NCBI GenBank assembly: GCA_020248915.1
Contig: JADCGP010000016.1
Location: 1 to 64,000, forward strand
Length of the DNA: 64,000 nucleotides
From: Rubrivivax sp.
Lineage (GTDB): Bacteria > Pseudomonadota > Gammaproteobacteria > Burkholderiales > Burkholderiaceae_C
Reading direction: 5' to 3'
Part shown: positions 1 through 6,577 of the stretch, piece after piece
Layout of the letters: the number at the start of each line of letters is the position of its first letter
Numbering within the stretch: the first letter of the stretch is position 1
Program-made: the position numbers and the translations under genes
The notes under the pieces: generated by a model
The model's input: the letters and a program-made list of their open reading frames with translations, nothing else
Databases searched by the model: none
What the model was told of the DNA's origin: nothing

Positions 1-272
1 TCGCCCGCATCACCCGGTTCAACTCGCGCCGCCGCATCACAGCCCTCGACTCGGAAGCAACGGCACATCGCCGTCACGCCAGTCTCCCAGGCGGGTGGCT
101 CACCGAGTGAGCTACATCAACACCCAACGCGCATAGCGCCCATTATTGCCCTCGGCTTCGCAACGCCGATGCGTGCTCAGGTGCGCGTATGCACCCCCCG
201 TGAGCAATGTCATGCACGCCGGTCGCGCTCTCGTGTGGCTGGGGGGTGGGGTGTCAGAATGACGGGCTGCCC
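1..272. other. Left-edge segment, no gene assigned
   Basis: No convincing coding region was found. A short plus-strand frame from position 3 ends at a TGA at about 108-110. It could be the tail of an upstream gene, but its peptide was not recognised. The remainder probably carries the promoter or leader of the first glycosyltransferase, though no clear sigma-70 element is visible. Confidence 0.3.
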
Positions 273-1214
273 ATGAGCGCTCCTGGAGTCTCGGTCGTCA
301 TCCCCTGCTACAACGCCGAGAGGTACGTTGCAGCCGCCATCCGATCGGCCTGGAGTCAGGGCCCCGCAGTCGAGGTGATCGTGGTGGACGACGGCTCGCG
401 CGACGGCTCGGTCGATGCTGTGCTCGGGTGCGGGATTCCGGTCACTCTGGTGCGCCAGGCCAACGCCGGCGTTGCTGCCGCCCGCAACGCGGGTGCCGCG
501 CGTGCGCAGGGGCGGTGGGTCGCCTTTCTCGATGCCGACGACCTGTGGCTGCCGGGCAAGCTGTCGGCGCAGCTTGACCTGCTGGCTGCCCATCCGCAGG
601 TCCGCCTGGCCTACACGGCCTGGGAGGTCTGGCCGAGCGAGGACGTCGAGCCTGCGGCGGGGTTGCTCGAACGCCTCCAGGAGTCCGCCGCCGATGCCGG
701 GCGCTGGGCAGGGGCCTCGGGCTGGATCTATCCGGAATTGCTGCTCGACTGCGTCGTCTGGACCTCCACGGTGCTGGCCGAGCGGGCGCTGCTAGAGGAA
801 CTGGGCGGGTTCGACCCCGGGCTGCGGATCGGCGAGGACTACGACCTGTGGCTGCGCGCATCGCGCGTCACACCGATCCTGCGGGTGTGCGCGCCGCTGG
901 CCCTCTATCGGATCCACGGTAGCAACACCACCCGCCGGGCACCGGAGCGCAACCACAAGGCCGAGGTCGTTGCGCGCGCCATCGCGCGCTGGGGCTACGG
1001 GGGGCCCGACGGTCGCCAGGCCGACAGATCTTCAGTGAGCCGACAGGTGGCGCGCAGTTGGATCGACTTTGCCGCAGCTCTGCTGCATGCCGGAGATCCG
1101 GCGCGCGCTCGCGGCGCGGCCCTGACGGCGCTGCAGTCGGACCCGTCGCTGCTCGGGGCGTGGAAAATGCTGGGCAAGACGCTGGTCCGGCCGCCCGGCT
1201 TGGCGCGACGTTGA
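273..1214 (+). CDS. Family 2 glycosyltransferase
   Basis: Predicted cytoplasmic nucleotide-sugar glycosyltransferase of the GT-A fold (GT2), adding a sugar to a lipid-linked repeat unit for exopolysaccharide. The ATG at 273 is chosen because the GT2 core VSVVIPCYN begins 6 residues later. An upstream in-frame ATG at 207 would add 22 residues unlike the family. Visible motifs are VVDDGS near residue 40 and the metal-binding DADD at 87-90, followed by the usual LWLPGK segment. The last 50 residues are alanine-rich and look TPR-like. The flippase gene begins 3 nt after the stop, so the two are probably co-transcribed. The acceptor and sugar cannot be deduced. Confidence 0.85.
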   Translation: MSAPGVSVVIPCYNAERYVAAAIRSAWSQGPAVEVIVVDDGSRDGSVDAVLGCGIPVTLVRQANAGVAAARNAGAARAQGRWVAFLDADDLWLPGKLSAQLDLLAAHPQVRLAYTAWEVWPSEDVEPAAGLLERLQESAADAGRWAGASGWIYPELLLDCVVWTSTVLAERALLEELGGFDPGLRIGEDYDLWLRASRVTPILRVCAPLALYRIHGSNTTRRAPERNHKAEVVARAIARWGYGGPDGRQADRSSVSRQVARSWIDFAAALLHAGDPARARGAALTALQSDPSLLGAWKMLGKTLVRPPGLARR

Positions 1215-1217
1215 CCC

Positions 1218-2726
1218 ATGGCAGCGGGAGTACGCGGCCGCCGCTCCATGGTGCAGGACGCGATGGTCCTGCGGTCCGAGAACCTGGGCGGGCGGGTCGT
1301 CTCCGGCGCCGGGTTCCAGCTGCTCGGCGTCGTTCTGAAGACGGTCATCACCATTGGATCGACCGCCGTTCTGGCGCGACTGCTGGCCCCCTCCGCTTTC
1401 GGCTACGTCGCCATGGCTGCGGTGGTCACCGAGCTGGCGGCGCTCTTCGCCAACTTCGGGCTGTCCAACATCCTGATCCAGCGGAGACGGATCACGCGGC
1501 TTCAGCTGGACACGGTGTTCTGGGCCTCGGCTGCGCTGGGCGTACTCCTCGCCCTGGTCACGGTCGGGGCCTCGCTCTTCGCGTCGATGTGGTTCCGCGA
1601 TGCCGTCGTCGGCGAAGTGCTGAGGGTGCTCTGCTGGTCGTTCGTGCTGGGCGGGCTCAACGTCATTCCGTGGGTCGTGCTCGTGCGGTTGATGCGGTTC
1701 CGGACCGAGTTCTGGCTGCAGCTGGCGACGATGCTGGTCCGCGCCGCCACTGCCATCGTCTGCGCGTGGGCGGGCCTGGGCCTGTGGAGCCTGGTGATCG
1801 GCGGACTGGCCGGCCTGCTGGTGAATCTGGTTCTTGGCCTCGCCGCCGTAGGCTACTGGCCCAGACGGCGATTTCATCTCCCCTTCCTGGCGGCCACTTG
1901 GCGCACGGGAGGCAGCTACTTCGGCGGCGGGCTTCTCTACTACGCCAACATGAACCTCGACCTGATATTGATCGGCCGCAGCCTCGGCGCCCAGTCGCTG
2001 GGGTACTACCAGAACGCGCGCTCGCTCACCGACGAGGTGCGAGCCAGGATCGCCATCCCGCTGCAGCACGTTCTGTTTCCGGCGTTCTCCTCCGTGCTGC
2101 GCGAGCGCGACCGGATGCAACACATGCTGGTGCGCAGTGGCCGCATGCTGGCGGCAGTGGTGATGCCGATCGGCATAGGCATTGCTGCGATGGCCCCCGA
2201 ACTTGTTCCGGTGCTGTATGGCTCGTCATGGCTGCCGATGATCCCGGTCGTGGCGATGCTGGGCATCAGCGCGGCGGTACGCGCAAGCTGCAGCATGGCA
2301 AGCGTGGTCATCAACGCGCACGACCGCGTGGCGCGCGGCTTGCAGCTCCAGGTCGTCGGGACGTTGTTGATGGCGGTTGCGATCGCAGGGACTGTTCGCC
2401 ACGGACTCGAGGCCGTTGCGGGGGCGCAGGCGGTTGTCGGGCTGTACGCGCTGGTGCCATTCGGCTACGCGCTCAGGCTCACTGGGCTGGGCTGGAGAGC
2501 CGCCTGGTCGATACTGGGACCGCCTGCGTTGGGTTGCGTGGGCATGGCCGCAGCAGTCCATTCGTTGCGGCCAGTGGTCCAGGATGTCACGGTTCACCCG
2601 GGCCTGCAGTTGCTCGCGCACGCGTTGGCGGCCGCGCTCTGCTACTTCGTTGTCCTTCACCTGCTGTCCCGCGAGTACCTGAACGAGCTGCGTACCATCG
2701 CTGGGCGGTTCGCCGGGCGGCGCTGA
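1218..2726 (+). CDS. Wzx-like polysaccharide flippase (MOP superfamily)
   Basis: Multispanning inner-membrane protein of 502 residues, the usual length for the polysaccharide-biosynthesis/Wzx branch of the MOP exporter superfamily. The N-terminus has the typical pattern: GAGFQLLGVVLKTV, then VLARLLAPSAFGYVAMA, then a segment ending in NFGLSNILIQRR. About 12 to 14 hydrophobic segments can be followed along the chain. It would move undecaprenyl-pyrophosphate-linked repeat units across the membrane for the polymerase. Spacing of 3 nt from the upstream glycosyltransferase suggests translational coupling. The ATG at 1218 is used; a later ATG at 1248 is possible. Substrate specificity is unknown. 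Confidence 0.85.
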   Translation: MAAGVRGRRSMVQDAMVLRSENLGGRVVSGAGFQLLGVVLKTVITIGSTAVLARLLAPSAFGYVAMAAVVTELAALFANFGLSNILIQRRRITRLQLDTVFWASAALGVLLALVTVGASLFASMWFRDAVVGEVLRVLCWSFVLGGLNVIPWVVLVRLMRFRTEFWLQLATMLVRAATAIVCAWAGLGLWSLVIGGLAGLLVNLVLGLAAVGYWPRRRFHLPFLAATWRTGGSYFGGGLLYYANMNLDLILIGRSLGAQSLGYYQNARSLTDEVRARIAIPLQHVLFPAFSSVLRERDRMQHMLVRSGRMLAAVVMPIGIGIAAMAPELVPVLYGSSWLPMIPVVAMLGISAAVRASCSMASVVINAHDRVARGLQLQVVGTLLMAVAIAGTVRHGLEAVAGAQAVVGLYALVPFGYALRLTGLGWRAAWSILGPPALGCVGMAAAVHSLRPVVQDVTVHPGLQLLAHALAAALCYFVVLHLLSREYLNELRTIAGRFAGRR

Positions 2727-3049
2727 CTGCATCCGGCAGGTTCGCCGTCCGACCCCTGGCGGCGTGAACCCGCGGTGCCGCCGAGCCCACGCTACCGGCT
2801 GCAGCCGCGCGGGCGTTGGCCGATTGCTGAGGTCTTGGCGGCGTGGCACGCTCCTTGGCAGGGCCACGCGAACGCCGCTCGAGCCCGGCGCGCAGACACC
2901 ACAGAAAGCGCGGCAATTGTCCGGGTGTCGCGTGCTGTGCCTGCACGTTCTCAGCCAATCAGTCCGTAGGCTGATGCAAGAATCCGGACCGCTCCTCCGG
3001 GTCCTTCTGGCCTGGCCACGCCCGCGGGCGGCAGACTACTTGGGCAGAA
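2727..3049. other. Intergenic spacer, no gene seen
   Basis: This 323-base stretch separates the flippase from the methyltransferase-like gene. Both strands have short open frames, but none shows a recognisable domain or a good ribosome binding site. It could hold a promoter for the next gene or the remains of a decayed gene. Confidence 0.4.
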
Positions 3050-3802
3050 ATGGCTTATCTCATCCTTCTGGCCGCCGTCGTGATGCTCGGCCTGTTGGGG
3101 TATGTGGCGCACAAGGTGCGGCGAATTCACATGGCGACGTACCATGCGCTTGAGGAGGCCATTGCTGCGCGACGCGAAGCGGCCGCGCTGTTCGACCAGT
3201 TGCACGCGCTCGCCTCGCTTGAGAAGCTTCTGGCGATGCCGCAGTGCCTACCGCCCATGCGCAACTGGGCGGGCTCGCCCGACATGCTCCTGCACCTCGC
3301 TCAGCTTCTTCTGAAGAGCCGTCCACGGTGCGTGGCGGAGTGCAGCTCAGGGGTCTCCACGGTGGTGGCGGCGCGCTGCATGCAGCTCAATGGCCAAGGT
3401 CACGTGTACAGCCTCGAACACGACGAGACATACGCTGCCAAGACGCGCGAGTTGCTGGCCCGCTACGACCTGACCGACTGGGCGAGCGTGGTGATTGCGC
3501 CGCTCGAACCGGTGGCTGGCGGGCCTGGCTGGTACGCGCGCGATGCGTTACCGCAGGAGATGCCCCCGATCGATGTACTCGTGGTAGATGGCCCGCCGGC
3601 AGGGGGTGCGTCCACCGCCCGATATCCCGCGCTGGGCCAGCTGGCATCGCGAATGCCCGGGGAGGTGACCGTATTTTTGGACGATGCCGACCGTCCGGGC
3701 GAACAAGCGGTAGTCGAGCAATGGCTGAAGGAGCACCCCGGCTTGCGCCTCGAGCGACTGCAGGCCGAAAAGGGGCTTGCCAAGCTCATCGGTACTCTGT
3801 AA
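3050..3802 (+). CDS. Membrane-anchored class I methyltransferase-like protein
   Basis: 250-residue protein with one N-terminal membrane segment (residues 3-20), a short basic stretch and helical linker, then a Rossmann-type domain. Motif I is degenerate, ECSSG at 97-101 in place of the usual ExGxG. SLEHD at 121-125 resembles the acidic motif II that binds the SAM ribose, and VVDGPP at 178-183 resembles motif IV. This pattern fits Methyltransf_24-like proteins found in capsule and exopolysaccharide clusters. Function is inferred: possible O-methylation of a sugar or lipid intermediate at the inner face of the membrane. The gene converges on the downstream glycosyltransferase, with a perfect hairpin between the two ends. 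Confidence 0.7.
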   Translation: MAYLILLAAVVMLGLLGYVAHKVRRIHMATYHALEEAIAARREAAALFDQLHALASLEKLLAMPQCLPPMRNWAGSPDMLLHLAQLLLKSRPRCVAECSSGVSTVVAARCMQLNGQGHVYSLEHDETYAAKTRELLARYDLTDWASVVIAPLEPVAGGPGWYARDALPQEMPPIDVLVVDGPPAGGASTARYPALGQLASRMPGEVTVFLDDADRPGEQAVVEQWLKEHPGLRLERLQAEKGLAKLIGTL

Positions 3803-3847
3803 GCGATCGCGCCGCTTTCCGTTCAACTCGCCGGCCGACGTTGCTGC

Positions 3848-3876
3848 GTATCGAAGGCTCACCGAGCCTTCGATAC
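3848..3876. terminator. Hairpin between convergent gene ends
   Basis: A perfect 13-bp stem (3848-3860 paired with 3864-3876) encloses a 3-nt loop. It overlaps the TGA of the minus-strand glycosyltransferase (3859-3861) and lies 45 nt past the stop of the plus-strand methyltransferase-like gene. No T tract follows on either side, so it may act as a bidirectional hairpin or mRNA 3'-end stabiliser rather than a classical intrinsic terminator. Confidence 0.55.
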
Positions 3877-4995
3877 CCGCGCCAGTCGCATGCTTAGAAC
3901 GAGGCAACGCCACCTCTCGCGTACGTCGCCGCCATAGCCTCGAGCCACCCGGAACAGCGCACGCGCCACACTTGCAACGGCAGCCGCGCCACAGCCTTGA
4001 CGTGCCAGTCTTCGCGACAGCTCCAGCACCTCACCCTGCTGTTCCGCCATGGCCTGGGCTGCCCAGCCGCGGCACGCGGCCCGCACTATGCTGTCTAGCT
4101 CCCTGACCTCAAAGCCGCCATCTCGCGCCGCCAGGGCAGCCAAGGCCGCCAAGTCCTCGAACATCTCCGGGACACAGCCATGGTTGGCCATCACGTGCAG
4201 CCGGTTCAGCAGTGCTTGCCGCTCGCCAAGCACACTGCTGGTTGGACTGCAGAACTCTGCGAGGAGGACGTCAGCGCGGATCTTGCGGCCCAGAGCGACG
4301 CTGTAGCGCCTGAACACGTCAGACCGCGAGGCGCTGTCGCGGTGCAGTGCCTTTGGGCCTCTGGTGCCAGCATGCTGCCGGAAGACGAATGCCGGTGACG
4401 CGCAGTACACAGGACTGAAGTGCCGTGCGAGCCGGATCTGGACGTCGTAGTCTTGCCCGCGCAGCATTGACGGGTCGAAGCCGCCGATGTGCCGATAGCA
4501 GTGACGACGCACAAGTGCCGAGTTCAGGTGGAAGAAGCAGCCCGCCATTGTCTCGAAGAAGAACTCCTCGGGCTGTGGCTGCGGCGGCTCGTACAGCCGG
4601 CCTTGCACGATTCGTCCGTCGCGTCCGTCGCTGCCGAGATGGTGAGACGCGTAGATCCACTGCGCGTTGGGGTGTTCGGAGGCAACGGCGAGTCGGCGTT
4701 CGATCGCGTCAGGAACCGCGACGTCGTCGTCGTCGAACAGCCAGACCCAGTCGCCGCTGACATGTGTGAGCGCGCGGTTGATCGCCGCGGCCTTGCCCGC
4801 ATTGGGCTGTCGCAGGTAGCGGATCCTGTGGCCGTAGCTCGCCACCACGGCCGGCGTGTCGTCTTCCGAGCCGTCGTCCACCAGCACGATCTCGCTGGCT
4901 GGCGCCGTCTGGGCCAGCAGGCTGTCCAGGCACTCCCGGAGGTAGCGCGCCCGGTTGTAGGTGGCCAGGACGATCGAAACCGGCGCGGAACTCAT
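3859..4995 (-). CDS. Family 2 glycosyltransferase
   Basis: 378-residue GT2 enzyme, start placed at the ATG at 4995 because VSIVLATYNRARYLRECLDS begins five residues later. An upstream ATG at 5034 would add 13 unsupported residues. Visible motifs are the nucleotide-binding VDDGSEDDT, QPNAGKAAAINRAL and the FDDDD metal-binding signature. The C-terminal third (after about residue 240) is helical and arginine-rich, with no clear domain. It is the last gene of the minus-strand run that starts at the acyl carrier protein. It probably adds a sugar to the exopolysaccharide repeat; donor and acceptor are unknown. Confidence 0.85.
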   Translation of the reverse strand: MSSAPVSIVLATYNRARYLRECLDSLLAQTAPASEIVLVDDGSEDDTPAVVASYGHRIRYLRQPNAGKAAAINRALTHVSGDWVWLFDDDDVAVPDAIERRLAVASEHPNAQWIYASHHLGSDGRDGRIVQGRLYEPPQPQPEEFFFETMAGCFFHLNSALVRRHCYRHIGGFDPSMLRGQDYDVQIRLARHFSPVYCASPAFVFRQHAGTRGPKALHRDSASRSDVFRRYSVALGRKIRADVLLAEFCSPTSSVLGERQALLNRLHVMANHGCVPEMFEDLAALAALAARDGGFEVRELDSIVRAACRGWAAQAMAEQQGEVLELSRRLARQGCGAAAVASVARALFRVARGYGGDVRERWRCLVLSMRLARVSKAR

Positions 4996-5031
4996 GGTGG
5001 CATCGTGGTGTGACGGCCGGTACGCCGCGCC

Positions 5032-5083
5032 CACGCCCCGAGCTACGGCGTGGCGCTCACGCCCCGAGCTACGGCGTGGCGCT
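5032..5083. repeat. 26-bp perfect tandem duplication
   Basis: Two identical 26-bp units lie end to end at 5032-5057 and 5058-5083, followed by 4 bases of a third copy. The right unit overlaps the stop codon (5083-5085) of the minus-strand lipoprotein gene. The array sits between that stop and the glycosyltransferase start and looks like a recent slippage duplication. Confidence 0.9.
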
Positions 5084-6558
5084 CACGGCGCGACGCGGAT
5101 GGCGACGACGCGGCCGCCGAAGGAGTAGCTGGCCGAAGTGTCCTGCGCCGTCACCCAAACTAGCGACTTGAGCTGTGGCGCGTAGTCCAACCGCTTGTAC
5201 ACCGAACTGTAGGGCTTTGGAGTCAGGATGGAAGGACGCGCGGCGCCTGTGATGGGCCGTGCGACCCACGTCCAGTCGTTGGCCGGGTTCGCGGGCACGT
5301 CGATCTCGTAATAGTAGTCACCCCCCTGGAGCGTGAACCAGATCAGGCGGGCGATGTCCGGCACGTAAACCAGGCTTCCGCGGCCCCAGTTGGCGGGCGG
5401 CAACGGGCCGTTGGTGAAGCGCACGCGGGTGCGTTCGGACCCGCTGCCCGCTGCAGAGAACCAGTAGAAGTTGGCCTCGGTTGCAGACTCCCGGTGGGCC
5501 GCTATGGCGATCACGTCGCGGTGTGCGCAGTAGGCCGAGTACACCATGTCCGGATATGCGGCGATGGACTGCGGCCCGCCCCCTGAGTTGGTCCAGGCCC
5601 TGCTGCGAACGTCCAGCGACATCAGCCACGGCACGTTGTCCGCGGCAATCGGCCAAATCCGCTGTCGCTGGGTGTCGTATGCGCAGCTCCCTCCCGGGGG
5701 CCAGCTGCGGGCGTGGTTGGTGGAAAAGCGCTGCCAGCGGCGGTCGCCGAACGTGAACGCATGGCTCCACCCGGTGCTGCGCGAGACACCCACCCCGATG
5801 GCGCCGGCAACGGGGCGGATCAGCGCGCCGTACGGGTCGCCGGCGACCTCGGGCGGAAGAATCAGCAGGCAATCGTAGGTGTGCGCCGAGCCGGGCACGC
5901 TCGGTGCCACCTCGCGCGGATTGGACTCGTCGTCCGGGAAGCCTCCCGACCGGATCGCGTCTTCGTAGGCCTGGAAGCTGGAAAGCATCGTCGGGCCGCC
6001 GATGCGCTCGAATCGCAGCGTGTTGAAGTCGGCGATGAACACCGAGTTGTCCTGCGTGGCGGCGTGCCCGCCGCCGTGAATGACGTGTGCGCCCCAGGCT
6101 CCGTAATAGGGGTTGTAGGCGCCTCCCGAGTAGGCGGCGAAGACGAAGGTGCTGTTGTTGCCGAGTCGCGGCTCGTCCAGGAACGCCACGTCCTGCAATC
6201 GGTTTTGCATCGGCACCAGGGCAGCCTCGCCCTGCGTCAGCGGCACCCAGGCCGGCAGGTTGCCGCGGTCGTAGACCGCGGGTGGCGGCGGCGGCGCTGT
6301 GGGCGGTGGGCTTGGCGGCGCCGGGGCGGGCGACGGCGGGCTGGGCGTCGGGCTTGGAGCAGGACTCGGGACAGGAGGAGTCGGAGTGGGCGGTGTGGGT
6401 GCAGGAGGGCGGGGGGTCGGCGCCGGGTTGGGTGGAGCCGCGCCGAGCGGACCTTCCGAGCCTGCCACGGCAGACGCGGCGTCCGCGGAGCCACCGCAGC
6501 CGGAGAGCGAGTACGTCGCGAACAGACTGGAGAGAAGCAGGTGACGACGTTGCAACAT
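5083..6558 (-). CDS. Secreted lipoprotein with proline-rich linker, function unknown
   Basis: 491 residues. The N-terminus MLQRRHLLLSSLFATYSLSGC has a twin-arginine-like pair and a lipobox with Cys21, so it is probably exported and lipid-anchored. Residues about 40-100 are almost entirely Pro/Ala/Thr/Ser, a flexible spacer. The remaining 390 residues form a folded domain rich in Gly, Trp and Tyr, with repeated aromatic beta-strand patterns (for example YYGAWGAHVIHGGGHAA and YDTQRQRIWPIAADNVPWL) that suggest a beta-propeller or kelch-like fold. No catalytic signature was recognised. It lies 19 nt downstream of a second lipoprotein of the same architecture, so the two probably act together at the cell surface on the exported polysaccharide. 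Confidence 0.7.
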   Translation of the reverse strand: MLQRRHLLLSSLFATYSLSGCGGSADAASAVAGSEGPLGAAPPNPAPTPRPPAPTPPTPTPPVPSPAPSPTPSPPSPAPAPPSPPPTAPPPPPAVYDRGNLPAWVPLTQGEAALVPMQNRLQDVAFLDEPRLGNNSTFVFAAYSGGAYNPYYGAWGAHVIHGGGHAATQDNSVFIADFNTLRFERIGGPTMLSSFQAYEDAIRSGGFPDDESNPREVAPSVPGSAHTYDCLLILPPEVAGDPYGALIRPVAGAIGVGVSRSTGWSHAFTFGDRRWQRFSTNHARSWPPGGSCAYDTQRQRIWPIAADNVPWLMSLDVRSRAWTNSGGGPQSIAAYPDMVYSAYCAHRDVIAIAAHRESATEANFYWFSAAGSGSERTRVRFTNGPLPPANWGRGSLVYVPDIARLIWFTLQGGDYYYEIDVPANPANDWTWVARPITGAARPSILTPKPYSSVYKRLDYAPQLKSLVWVTAQDTSASYSFGGRVVAIRVAP

Positions 6559-6577
6559 GGTGATCAGCGGTTCGGGT

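Noticed and set aside
2587..2958. Minus-strand open frame across the end of the flippase gene and the following spacer
   Set aside because: It overlaps the coding end of the flippase gene antisense. It has no domain or ribosome site.
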